Source of the DNA: Myxococcales bacterium
GTDB taxonomy: Bacteria > Myxococcota > Polyangia > Nannocystales > Nannocystaceae
DNA length: 64,000 nt
Assembly: GCA_016793465.1 (NCBI GenBank)
Contig: JAEUJW010000060.1
Coordinates: 46,891 to 110,890, forward strand
Direction: 5' to 3'
Part shown: positions 43,308 through 54,550 of the stretch, piece after piece
How positions within the stretch are numbered: the stretch's first letter is position 1
How the letters are laid out: each line of letters opens with the position of its first letter
Notes under the pieces: model-generated
The model's database searches: none
Told to the model about the DNA's origin: nothing
The model's input: only the letters and a program-made list of their open reading frames with translations
Made by a program: the position numbers and the translations under genes

Positions 43308-44296
43308 GACGCGCCCTCCGCTGGCTCGGCCGCGCCATCATCAACCATGGCGGCACCAAGTTCACCGCCCTCGTGCTCGCGCTGGTGTTCTTCATCGTCA
43401 CCCGCGACGACATCACGCGCACGTTCACGATCCCCCTGCACATCGTCAACGACCCCAACCGCGTGCTCCTGACCAAGCTGCCCGACACCGTCTCGGTCGA
43501 GCTCCACGGCTCGTGGGCCCGCATGAGCCGCCTGCACGCCCAGGAGCTCGGGATGGCCGAGCTCAACCTCGCGGACGCCCGGCCCGGCCCGCTCGCCGTC
43601 GATCCCGCGACCATCGTCATGCCCGAGGGCGTCATCTTCCGCGCGATCCACTACGAGAAGGTCGACCTGCGCTTCGACCGCGTGATCGAGCGTGCCGTCC
43701 CGATCTCGGCCGAGGTCAGCGGCGTCGTCGATCCCGACTTCGAGCACACCGGCACCGTCGTCGATCCGCCGCGCTGGCGCATGCGCGGCGGCAGCGGCGT
43801 CGTCGCCGAGGTCGCCAACCTCGTCACCGATCCGATCGACCTCGACGGCCTCACCGCCGATCGCACGATCGTCGCGGCCCTGCAGCGCCCGCGCCAGGCG
43901 GTCGAGTTCACCGCCGTGGCCGCCGGCGAGGTCCCCCAGGTCAAGGTCACCGTCACCGTGCGGCCGAAGATCGACGAGCGCCGCCTGACCGCCGCCGTGA
44001 TAGCCCCCGACGGCGAGACGCTGCCGCCCGAGGTGCCGACCGAGATCTCGGTCGTCGTGCGTGGCAACCTCCCCGACCTCCGCGTCCTCGATCGTGCCAC
44101 CTCACCGCCGCTGGTAGCGATCGCCAGGCGCGAGAAGCCGACGCCGACCAACCTCGGCGGCTCCGTCGCGTTCACCGTGCGCTTCACCGATGCGGTGCCG
44201 ATGTCGGTGCAGGGGCACCTCGCGCTCGAGGCGGCGATCGACCGCGTGGCCTTGCCCGAGCCCCCACCGACGCCCGGCCCGCGAGACGGTCGGTGA
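43304..44296 (+). CDS. cdaR: YbbR-domain protein CdaR, CdaA regulator
   Basis: About 330 aa. One N-terminal membrane segment (KFTALVLALVFFIVTRDD) is followed by extracytoplasmic YbbR repeats (for example TRTFTIPLHIVNDPN, VSVELHGSWARM and AVPISAEVSGVVDPDF). CdaR binds CdaA and modulates it. The usual third gene of the group, glmM, is not next. Confidence 0.88.
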   Translation: MRRALRWLGRAIINHGGTKFTALVLALVFFIVTRDDITRTFTIPLHIVNDPNRVLLTKLPDTVSVELHGSWARMSRLHAQELGMAELNLADARPGPLAVDPATIVMPEGVIFRAIHYEKVDLRFDRVIERAVPISAEVSGVVDPDFEHTGTVVDPPRWRMRGGSGVVAEVANLVTDPIDLDGLTADRTIVAALQRPRQAVEFTAVAAGEVPQVKVTVTVRPKIDERRLTAAVIAPDGETLPPEVPTEISVVVRGNLPDLRVLDRATSPPLVAIARREKPTPTNLGGSVAFTVRFTDAVPMSVQGHLALEAAIDRVALPEPPPTPGPRDGR

Positions 44297-44328
44297 GGGG
44301 CGGATCCCTGGCCGCCTCCGCGCTGGCA

Positions 44329-44375
44329 TTCTCAAACGCCCCCCACGGCGATTTTCAGAGGTTTGAGAAAACCTC
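44329..44375 (+). promoter_or_regulatory. Mutually exclusive hairpins downstream of cdaR
   Basis: TTCTCAAAC (44329-44337) is complementary to GTTTGAGAA (44361-44369). GAGGTTT (44358-44364) is complementary to AAACCTC (44369-44375) with a GAGA tetraloop. The two helices share bases and cannot coexist. No T tract follows. Confidence 0.45.
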
Positions 44376-44508
44376 ACGGATCTCGACCATCTAAGCCGCA
44401 ATCGCGAGAATCGCTGCGAAGTTGAACGCCGCATGGGAGACCGACATGTGCCGGGGATCTCACACCTCAAGTCGGCCCAGAGCTATGCAGTGAGTTGGCT
44501 CCCGTGCC

Positions 44509-45642
44509 ATGCTGACCGCGGTGACTCCCCCCCCTGCCACCGGCCGACTGCTCGTCGGGTCGCTGTGTCTCTGCGCGTGCAGTGTGCCGGTGTTCGTCTT
44601 CGAGACGGGGTCGACGAGCGACAGCGAGTCTTCGGAGTCCACCGCCGTGCTCGTGACCACCGGTGACGACACGACCGGCGGGAGCACGACCGTCGCCGCG
44701 CCGAACGAGGGCAGCGAGGTCAGCAGCGACGTGACGAGCCTCGGCGACGACCTGCCCGAGGACGTCGAACCTCCGCCGCAGTGTCAGCTGCCCGGCAACG
44801 CCTGCGACGCCGAGGGCGACGACCTCGGCCGCGCGCTCGGCCTCGGCTGCGGCACGTTCGTCCCCACCGCCCCGCTGGCCGTTTCCGGGGCCGAGGCGTC
44901 GGTCGCCCTCACCACCGGCCTCGGCGGCCCGTTCGCCCCGCGGCTGGGCAGCCATGCCGTCATCCTCTCTACCGGCGTGGCCGCCGAGGTGGCGATGACC
45001 GTGAGCGAGCTGGCCGTCGAGAGCGAGTGCGCGATCGTCGGTCTCCCGTGCCCCTCCACCGACTTCCCCTCGGAGTTCGACCTCGGCGAGCTCCCGCTGC
45101 CGCTCGACCCCGAGCCCGCCGTCTGTCCCGAAGGCCAGCCGGCGCCGGACGCGGGGGACTGCTCCAACACCGTCGCGGCCCAGTGGGCGAGCGACCCGCA
45201 GATCGCCCACGACTACACCGAGCTGCGCTTCTCCGCCGAGGTCCCCGAGAACACCATCGCGCTCTCGCTCTCGCTGGCCTTCTTGACCGCCGAGCGCCCG
45301 GCGCGCTGGCCCACCGGTTACAACGACTTCCTGATCGTCTGGCTTGATTCCGAGCAGTGGAGCGGCAACATCGCCATCCACCCGACCCACGGCGTGCCGA
45401 TCGCGGCCGACGTGCTGTCCTACGACTACACCGGCGCCGATCCCGAGATCGCCGGCTTCGCCTTCGCCGAGCACGCCGCGACCGACTGGTTCACCATCGA
45501 GGCCCCGGTCGTGCCGGGCGAGACGATCACCATGGTCATCGCCCTGTTCGACGAGGTCGACGGCATCGCCGACAGCGCGGTGCTGCTCGACGACCTGCGC
45601 TGGACCTGCAACCCGGTCAACCTCGGCGGCGAGCACCCGTGA
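44509..45642 (+). CDS. Lipoprotein with choice-of-anchor-L-like beta domain
   Basis: About 377 aa. The signal ends at a Cys-rich lipobox (LCLCAC), followed by a Ser/Thr/Glu-rich linker. The C-terminal domain contains DCSNTVAAQWASDPQI, YNDFLIVWLDSEQWSGNIA, GFAFAEHAATDWFTIEAPV and VLLDDLRWTC. The same blocks recur in the lipoprotein at 62215-63999, and the layout fits the 'choice-of-anchor L' type of secreted domains. A GTG at 44521 is an alternative start. Confidence 0.75.
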   Translation: MLTAVTPPPATGRLLVGSLCLCACSVPVFVFETGSTSDSESSESTAVLVTTGDDTTGGSTTVAAPNEGSEVSSDVTSLGDDLPEDVEPPPQCQLPGNACDAEGDDLGRALGLGCGTFVPTAPLAVSGAEASVALTTGLGGPFAPRLGSHAVILSTGVAAEVAMTVSELAVESECAIVGLPCPSTDFPSEFDLGELPLPLDPEPAVCPEGQPAPDAGDCSNTVAAQWASDPQIAHDYTELRFSAEVPENTIALSLSLAFLTAERPARWPTGYNDFLIVWLDSEQWSGNIAIHPTHGVPIAADVLSYDYTGADPEIAGFAFAEHAATDWFTIEAPVVPGETITMVIALFDEVDGIADSAVLLDDLRWTCNPVNLGGEHP

Positions 45643-46233
45643 AGGCGCGAAAAAAAATTTCGAAACACCCGCCTGAAGGGTGAAGGAAGCCACCAGGGGG
45701 GGACATACACCCCACGTGAGCAGCCCACGACGCGAGCGCCCCGGGAGCAGCTCCGGCATCCGCCGGAGAGACGGCTCGCCCGCTCTCGGAGCTTCGCAAC
45801 GGTTCGTCGCGCCTGACGGCGGGCGGCCGGCGTCGGTTGTTCATCAGTCCGGGCTCGGCGACGGTAGCGCGTCGTGCTCTCGGTTCCCGCGGTCGTTGTA
45901 TGGGGGGTCTGAACGCCGTGGGATCCGTCCAGGGTGTGGTCCGTCGTCGTCGTGCTCCGGAGCACGCGCGGGCCGCGTCGAGCCTCGGACATACTCGCGT
46001 GTTGGAGAGTGTGGAATGTTTTGAAGCACGGGGGGTGCTTCACGGCGTGCGGCGCAGGACCCTTAGACCTGCGCCTCACGCCGGCTTTTTGTGGGCGGAC
46101 GGGGAGTGTGAAGAGTGACGCGGAGCGGGCGCGATGACCCGCCTTGGGGATAGGGGAGCGTGAGCGGCCAGGGTGGCACAGTGGCGCGCGGACCATCGGG
46201 ACGCGCGCCGCTTTCATTTCGAACGCGCGCGGC
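45643..46233. other. 591-nt non-coding region, possible RNA gene
   Basis: The region opens with an A-tract followed by TTTCGAAAC. It then has several GC-rich inverted repeats and ends in tandem hairpins (GAAGCAC/GTGCTTC at 46023-46041 and the terminator). Small open frames across it do not resemble proteins. It did not match 6S, tmRNA, RNase P or SRP RNA features. The terminator strand implies plus-strand transcription, either an extended 3' UTR of the lipoprotein gene or a small RNA. Confidence 0.45.
46044..46090 (+). terminator. Strong rho-independent terminator
   Basis: A 14-bp stem (GGCGTG + GGCGCAGG against CCTGCGCC + CACGCC, with one C/T mismatch) has a 9-nt loop and is followed by GGCTTTTTG. 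It is the strongest terminator seen in the window and lies 400 nt past the nearest plus-strand gene. Confidence 0.85.
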
Positions 46234-47151
46234 TCACAGCGGGCCGAGCGACTGGTACTGCGTCGGCGTCATGCCCATGTGCCGGGCGAACGCCCGCGAG
46301 AAGCTCGGGTGATCGGCGAAGCCGACCCGCAGGGCTATCTCGAGGATCGAGGCCTGACTCTGGCGGAGCAGGCGCGCCGCGTGACACAGCCGCAGCGTGC
46401 GGAGGTACGCGCCGGGCGTCATCCCGACCACCTGGGCGAACTGCCGCAGGAAGTGGAACTTCGACAGGTCGGCGACGGCGGCGAGATCGTCGAGCGTCAG
46501 CGTGGTCGGGTTGACCGCGGGATCGAGCGAGCGGATGTACTCGAGCACGCGGGCGATCTTCCGGTGGCTCACGCGGTTCGTCGAGCGCAGCAGCGGCTCG
46601 CGCAGGTTGGAGAACTCGCCGAACACCCGCGTCAACACCCGCGCCAGGGCCGCCTCGACGTCGACGTCCTGCACATGCACCGCGGCGCGCACGATCGCCT
46701 CGGGGTCGTCGACGGGCACGGTGTCCGCGGGCGCCTGTCCGCGGACGCGACGCACGCTCTCGAGCAGCACCCGCATGGACTCGGCCACGTCGACGCGGCC
46801 CGCCGCGCGCACCAGCGTGAACTCCGGCGTACGCTGCGGCGCCGCCAGCGACTCGGCCAGCTCGCTGATCACCGGGCGATCGACGTACACCGAGATGTAC
46901 GCCAGCCCGTCGCTGCCGCGGGCGTTGCCGGTGTGCACCTGCTGCGGGTTGATCAGCACCGCGTCGCCGGTCGAGAACGTGTGCAGCTTGCCGGCGACGT
47001 GGCACTCCTCGTGACCCGCGAGCTGCGTGCAGATCAGATACTCGTCGTGGAAGTGCGGCGTCAGCGGGCGCGCCCCGTGCGAGCCCCAGGCGTGATACAG
47101 CGTGAAGCCGCGTCCGCCGTGATAGGCGCCCTGGAGGTCCACGCGCGACAT
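46234..47151 (-). CDS. AraC-family transcriptional regulator
   Basis: About 305 aa. An N-terminal cupin-type sensor domain (PHFHDEYLICTQLAGHEECH, VLINPQQVHTG) is followed by the double helix-turn-helix (LTLDDLAAVADLSKFHFLRQF and ILEIALRVGFADHPSFSRAF). TATCCT (47164-47159) lies 7 nt before its ATG. It is divergent from the catabolic operon, with about 170 nt between, so it probably controls that operon and itself. The ligand is unknown, probably the operon substrate. Confidence 0.9.
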   Translation of the reverse strand: MSRVDLQGAYHGGRGFTLYHAWGSHGARPLTPHFHDEYLICTQLAGHEECHVAGKLHTFSTGDAVLINPQQVHTGNARGSDGLAYISVYVDRPVISELAESLAAPQRTPEFTLVRAAGRVDVAESMRVLLESVRRVRGQAPADTVPVDDPEAIVRAAVHVQDVDVEAALARVLTRVFGEFSNLREPLLRSTNRVSHRKIARVLEYIRSLDPAVNPTTLTLDDLAAVADLSKFHFLRQFAQVVGMTPGAYLRTLRLCHAARLLRQSQASILEIALRVGFADHPSFSRAFARHMGMTPTQYQSLGPL

Positions 47152-47319
47152 CCTGGGCAGGATAACGCGCACCGGCGCGACGGTCCACCGGGTCCGCGGC
47201 CCTCGGCGTGAGGCATGCCCCGGTGGCCACCGCAGTGCCGGCACAGCGTCGCCGCGGCCGCCTTGGTACTCTCGCGGACCCCTGCGGAGTGCCTTCCGGG
47301 GATCGCCGAGGAGCTCGCC

Positions 47320-48900
47320 GTGAGAGTCACCAGACCCGAGGACATGAAGTTCACCTATACGTCGGTCAACGCGGACATGGACGCGTTCCACCGCCACTTC
47401 GACGACGCCCTCGCCGCCGTGCGCGCCGCGGCCGGGCGGACCTGGCCGCTGTATATCGACGGGGCCGAGGTGCTGTCCGACGCGCCGCTGCTCGACGACC
47501 TCTCGCCGATCGACACCTCCGTGGTCCTCGGCCGCTTTCAGGCCGCGACCCCGACTCAGGTGGACCTCGCGGTGCGGGCCGCCCGCAAGGCCGCCAGGTC
47601 CTGGGCCCGCACCCCGTGGCAGGAGCGCGTGCGCCTGCTCCGCGCGGCCGCCCAGCTGATCCGCCGTCGCAAGTTCGAGCTCTCGGCGATCATGAGCCTC
47701 GAGGTCGGCAAGAGCCGCATGGAGGCGATCGGCGACGCCGAGGAGTCCGCCGATCTGATCGACTACTACTGCCAGCAGATGGCCGACGCCGACGGCTTCG
47801 TGCGCGAGATGAACCGCATCACCCCGCAGGAGACCAACACCGACGTCCTGCGGCCCTACGGCGTGTTCGCCTGCGTGGCCCCGTTCAACTTCCCGCTCGC
47901 GCTCTCGGCCGGCATGTCCGCCGGGGCCCTGGTCGCCGGCAATACGGTGGTCTACAAGCCGGCCAAGGACACCCCGTGGACCGGCTTGAAGCTCTACGAG
48001 GCGCTGCGCGACGCCGGCCTGCCGCCGGGCGTGTTCAACTACCTCACCGGTCGCGGCGCCGACGTCGGTGACAACCTCGTGCTCCACTCCGAGGTCGACG
48101 GAGTGGTGTTCACCGGCTCGCGCGACGTCGGCATGCGCATCTTCCACGCGCTCAGCACCCGGTGGGTCAAGCCGTGCCTGATGGAGCTCGGCGGCAAGAA
48201 CCCGACCATCGTGATGCCGAGCGCCGACCTCGACGCCGCGGCCAACGGCGTGGCCCGCTCGGCCTTCGGCCTGCAGAACCAGAAGTGCAGCGCCTGCTCG
48301 CGCGTGTACGTGCACCGCGACGTCGCCGAGGCCTTCACCGCCAAGCTGCTCGAGAAGACCCGCGCCCTGGTGATCGGCGACCCCAGCGAGCGCGACGTGT
48401 TCTTCGGCCCGGTCATCAACGAGTCGGCGATCCGCACCTGGCAGCGGGCCGTCGACCAGGCCCGCGGCGAGGGCGAGATCCTGCTCGGCGGCGAACGCCT
48501 GACCGACGGCGCGCTGGCCCGCGGCCACTACGTCGCGCCGACGATCGCCCGCCTGCCGCTCGCCAGCAGCCTGTTCATGGACGAGCTGTTCTCGCCGTTC
48601 CTCGCCGTCGGCGTCGTCGACGGCCTCGAGCAGGCGCTGGCCGAGAGCAACCGCGCCGACTACGGCCTCACCGCCGGCATCTTCAGCCACGACGAGGCCG
48701 AGGTGGGTCAGTTCCTCGACGAGATCGAGGCCGGCGTCACCTACGTCAACAAGCGCTCGGGCGCGACCACCGGCGCCTGGCCGGGGGCCCAGTCGTTCTG
48801 CGGCTGGAAGGCCTCCGGCGGGTCCGGCAAGGGCGGCTGCGGCCCCTACTACGTGGCCCAGTTCATGCGCGAGCAGAGCCGCACCGTGATTCGGGAGTGA
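47320..48900 (+). CDS. NAD(P)-dependent aldehyde dehydrogenase (glutamate-semialdehyde type)
   Basis: About 526 aa. The nucleophile Cys is in QNQKCSACSRVYVHR and the general-base Glu in LMELGGKNPTIV; VAPFNFPLALSAG, VFTGSRDVG and the C-terminal GATTGAWPGAQSF segment are also present. These match the 1-pyrroline-5-carboxylate dehydrogenase (RocA/PutA) branch. Linked to class III aminotransferases, it probably oxidises the semialdehyde of an omega-amino acid. The GTG at 47320 is chosen for its AGGAG at good spacing; an ATG at 47344 is the alternative. Confidence 0.9.
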   Translation: MRVTRPEDMKFTYTSVNADMDAFHRHFDDALAAVRAAAGRTWPLYIDGAEVLSDAPLLDDLSPIDTSVVLGRFQAATPTQVDLAVRAARKAARSWARTPWQERVRLLRAAAQLIRRRKFELSAIMSLEVGKSRMEAIGDAEESADLIDYYCQQMADADGFVREMNRITPQETNTDVLRPYGVFACVAPFNFPLALSAGMSAGALVAGNTVVYKPAKDTPWTGLKLYEALRDAGLPPGVFNYLTGRGADVGDNLVLHSEVDGVVFTGSRDVGMRIFHALSTRWVKPCLMELGGKNPTIVMPSADLDAAANGVARSAFGLQNQKCSACSRVYVHRDVAEAFTAKLLEKTRALVIGDPSERDVFFGPVINESAIRTWQRAVDQARGEGEILLGGERLTDGALARGHYVAPTIARLPLASSLFMDELFSPFLAVGVVDGLEQALAESNRADYGLTAGIFSHDEAEVGQFLDEIEAGVTYVNKRSGATTGAWPGAQSFCGWKASGGSGKGGCGPYYVAQFMREQSRTVIRE

Positions 48901-48908
48901 GAACTGAA

Positions 48909-51360
<2,452 letters not shown>

Positions 51361-51364
<4 letters not shown>

Positions 51365-52617
51365 CTTCTTCGAACCACGACCCGTCCACCGACCTCGCGC
51401 GCGCCCAGGCCGAGCGCGTGTTCTTCACCTGGAGCGCCCAGCGCGACGTGCACCCGCTGGTCCTCGATCAGGCCCGCGGCGCCCGCTTCCACTCGGCCCA
51501 GCACGGCTGGCTGTGGGACCTCGAGAGCCAGGTCTACAACGTCAACATCGGCCACGGCCACGCCCACGTGCAGGAGCGGATGATCGAGCAGATCCGCAGC
51601 CAGGCGACCGCCGCGCCCAACATGATCCTGCCGATCCGCGCCGAGCTCGGCGCCCTGCTGCACCGCCACACCGGCATGGAGAAGTTCTTCCTGGCCACCG
51701 GCGGCAGCGAGGCCGTCGAGAACGCCATCAAGATCGCCAGGCAGGTGACCGGCCGCAGCAAGATCGTCACCCGCCGCCACAGCTACCACGGGGCCACGCT
51801 CGCGGCCCTCGCGGTCGCCGGCGACCCGCGCAAGCAGCCGTTCGCGCGCGACCTCCCGCCGGCCTACCACATCGACGACCCGTTCCCGTACCCCGCGGAC
51901 GAGCCGTCGGCCTGGGTCACCAGCCTCGAAGCGCTGCTCGACCGCGAGGACCCGTCGAGCGTCGCCGCCATCCTGCTCGAGGGCTTCACCGGCACCAACG
52001 GCATGCAGGTCCCGCCGGCCGACTTCTGGCCGCGCGTCCGGGCGCTGTGCGACACCCACGGCATCCTCCTCATCGACGACGAGATCTTCAGCGGGTTCGG
52101 CCGCACCGGACGGTGGTTCGCGCGCGAGCACTGGGGCGTGCGCCCCGACATGATGGTGCTCGGCAAGGGCCTGACCTCCGGCTACGCCCCGCTGTCGGCG
52201 GTCGGGGTCTCGCCGGCGATCTCCCGTCACTTCGACGACCACCGCCTGGTCTGCGGCCTCACGCAGTACGCCCACCCGGTCAGCTGCGCCGCCGCGGTGG
52301 GAGCCATCGAGGTGCTCGAGCGCGAGCGCCTCGTCGACAACGCCGACCGCATCGGCGCGGGCCTGCACGAGCGCCTCGTCGACCTCATGCGTCGCCAGCC
52401 GGCGATCCGCACCACCCGCGGGTTCGGGCTCATGCGCGTCGTCGAGTTCGATCGCCCGGTCGCGCCGCTGCACACGATCCTGCTGCAGCGCGGGGCCTAC
52501 GCCCCGTACCGCGACAACATGCTGTTCCTGTGCCCGCCGCTGTGCCTGTCCGCGGCGGAGATGCACACCGTCGCCGACCTGCTCGAGGACGGCGTGCGCG
52601 CGTTCGTCCGCGCCTGA
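51361..52617 (+). CDS. Class III PLP aminotransferase (second copy)
   Basis: About 418 aa. The PLP lysine is in MMVLGKGLTSGYAPLSAV. ATGGSEAVENAIKIAR, HSYHGATLAALAVAGDPRK and LLIDDEIFSGFGRTGRWF are present. It is only distantly related to the first copy, so it probably uses a different amine. As last gene of the operon it converges on a lipoprotein gene 6 nt away. Confidence 0.9.
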
Positions 52618-52623
52618 CGCGGC

Positions 52624-53436
52624 TCAGTCCTCGCCGAGCTCGGTGATCGCGCCGTCGGCCGCGACCAGGAACACGAAGTCGCGGCGCCCGCCGTTGGCGC
52701 GGACCTCGATCGTCCCGTCGCCTGCGGCCTCGTGATCGACGTGGATGTCGTGTTCGAACGGCGTGTCGACCGCGGTGAGCCCGCGCGTCGGCAGCAGATC
52801 CTGGCTCGCCAGCTCCCAGCCGCCGAGCTCGGCCTTCCACTTGCCCATCAGCGTCTGCCAGCGGCGCCAGCCGTCGATCTGCAGGTGGCCCATGGTGCTG
52901 CGCTGGATGCGGTCGGACTGGACCTCGATCTGGCGCCCCGGGGTCTCGGAGTCGGGGGCGGCGCTGTCGAGCTGGAGCTCGCTGACCACTCGCCGCGTGG
53001 CGTCGACGCCCCAGGTGATCCGCGACGTCCCGCCGAGCGTCGTGCCCGCGCTCGCCAGGTCGTCGAACTCCACGCTCACCAGCAGCGTGTCCGGGCTCGG
53101 GCGCGCGTACGTCACCGTCAAGCCGCCGGTGTAGCTGCGCCCGCGGATCGTGCAGTCGGCTTCGAAGTCGAGGGTGAAGCGCGGCTTGTCGGCGTCGACC
53201 GCGATCACGGCGCACGGGATGTCGGCCGCGAGCCGGGCCGCGACGTCGTCCCGCAGCGCAAGTGGTTCGCCGTCGGGATCGACGTCGGCCACCCACGCCA
53301 CCGCCGTGTTCTCGAGGGCGATCGCTCGGCCCTGGTCGACCAGCTCCTGCACCGTCTGGAGGATCTCCTGCGAGCTCGCCGGCTCGGGCGTACACCCGAT
53401 CAGGGCGACAGGTATGAGGGACCAGCGCGGACGCAT
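52624..53436 (-). CDS. Lipoprotein of unknown function
   Basis: About 270 aa. The short signal peptide ends in lipobox LIGC followed by TPEPASSQE. The mature protein is mostly beta-rich, with ADCTIRGRSYTGGLTVTYARP and VEVRANGGRRDFVFLV-like strands. No family was recognised. It faces the divergent beta-barrel gene 91 nt away and may share its regulation. Confidence 0.75.
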   Translation of the reverse strand: MRPRWSLIPVALIGCTPEPASSQEILQTVQELVDQGRAIALENTAVAWVADVDPDGEPLALRDDVAARLAADIPCAVIAVDADKPRFTLDFEADCTIRGRSYTGGLTVTYARPSPDTLLVSVEFDDLASAGTTLGGTSRITWGVDATRRVVSELQLDSAAPDSETPGRQIEVQSDRIQRSTMGHLQIDGWRRWQTLMGKWKAELGGWELASQDLLPTRGLTAVDTPFEHDIHVDHEAAGDGTIEVRANGGRRDFVFLVAADGAITELGED

Positions 53437-53527
53437 CGCGGGCCCATCTTGGCAGACGAACCGCCGCGCCGGCAACCGCCTCGCACGTTGCGAACGGCCG
53501 CCGCACCTGCGATCCTCGGGGCCCGAC

Positions 53528-54382
53528 ATGCCCTCGCTCGCCGTTCCGCGTCTCTGCCTCGCCGCCTCGCTCGCCGGCCTCGTGTACGGCCTGGCAGGCC
53601 CGGCCGCCGCGCAGATGCCGGTCAAGAGCCCCTCGAGCCCGCCCGACGCGCTGCCGCCGATGCCGGCGCCGCAGCCGGTGCAGACCACGCCGCCCGACGT
53701 CTCGGCCGTCGGTTCGTCGAGCGCAGCCACCGGCGTGCCGACGAACGTGCCGGGCCCGGCCTACGTCGCCCCGCCGCCCGCGACCTCGCCCGCGCGTCCC
53801 GAGGGCGCCGCGCCGGCCCCGACCGCCGAGGTCCACGAGCCGCGGCGTCGCGCGTGGGGCCAGGGCACCACGCTCATCAACCGCGAGGCCAAGATCGGCG
53901 TCTACGCCGCGCCGACCTTCACGCTCGGCGGCGTCAATCGCAGCCCGGGCTTCTGGCTCGGCGCCGACTTCGGCGTGCTGCTCGGCGAGCGCTTCGCCCT
54001 CGGCGTCGCCGGCCGCGCGCTCGTCACTCCGCTCGCCGCCCTGCGCAGCGACGGTCGGACCTTCAACCTGCGCATGCCTTACGCCGGCGTGACCCTCGCG
54101 GTCGCCCTCGTGCGCGTGAAGTTCTTCAGCATCGGCGTGTCGACGCTGCTCGGCGGCGGGCGCGTGTGCCTCAACGACGAGCGCCTCGATCGCTGCGTCA
54201 ACCGGGCCGCGATGTTCGTCGCGGAGCCCGAGCTCGGCTTCCACTTCGCGCTGACGAAGTACCTCCGCCTGGTGATCTCGGGCGGCTACCGCGTGGTCGT
54301 CGCGCAGGCCTGGAGCGGCCCGGAGAACCCGCTGCTCCGCGGCCTCACGGGGACGATCGCCCTGCGCCTCGGCAAGTTCTGA
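53528..54382 (+). CDS. Outer-membrane beta-barrel-like protein
   Basis: About 284 aa. The signal peptide (LCLAASLAGLVYGLAGPAAAQ) is followed by a Pro/Ala/Thr-rich linker of about 75 residues. A beta-barrel-like region has alternating hydrophobic strands (IGVYAAPTFTLGGVNRSPGFW, FALGVAGRALVTPL, LRLVISGGYRVVVAQ) and a C-terminal aromatic residue (LRLGKF), as recognised by BamA. Function unknown. Confidence 0.75.
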   Translation: MPSLAVPRLCLAASLAGLVYGLAGPAAAQMPVKSPSSPPDALPPMPAPQPVQTTPPDVSAVGSSSAATGVPTNVPGPAYVAPPPATSPARPEGAAPAPTAEVHEPRRRAWGQGTTLINREAKIGVYAAPTFTLGGVNRSPGFWLGADFGVLLGERFALGVAGRALVTPLAALRSDGRTFNLRMPYAGVTLAVALVRVKFFSIGVSTLLGGGRVCLNDERLDRCVNRAAMFVAEPELGFHFALTKYLRLVISGGYRVVVAQAWSGPENPLLRGLTGTIALRLGKF

Positions 54383-54403
54383 GACGAGCCCGCCGCGCTC
54401 ACG

Positions 54404-54445
54404 CGCTCACGCGCCACACGGCGTGCGAGGACCGCAGCCCCGGAG
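54404..54445 (+). repeat. Intergenic 42-nt repeat, copy A
   Basis: Begins CGCTCACGCGC and ends CCGCAGCCCCGGAG. It differs from copy B at five of 42 positions. Confidence 0.7.
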
Positions 54446-54496
54446 CGAGCCCGTCCAATCGACATCATGCGGTGATGTGGTCCCCGCAAGAGCCTG

Positions 54497-54538
54497 CGCT
54501 CACGCGCGAAGCGGCGAGCGAGGGCCGCAGCCCCGGAG
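54497..54538 (+). repeat. Intergenic 42-nt repeat, copy B
   Basis: Same orientation as copy A. The two are separated by an ACATCA/TGATGT hairpin near 54462-54478. The pair lies between two convergent genes. Confidence 0.7.
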
Positions 54539-54550
54539 GGGCCGCCGAAG

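Noticed and set aside
45643..46090. 6S RNA, tmRNA, RNase P RNA or SRP RNA
   Set aside because: No tag peptide, no GGAAGG..AGCAGCC apical loop and no RNase P core motifs were found. GAAGGAAGCC near 45680 is only a partial resemblance to SRP RNA.
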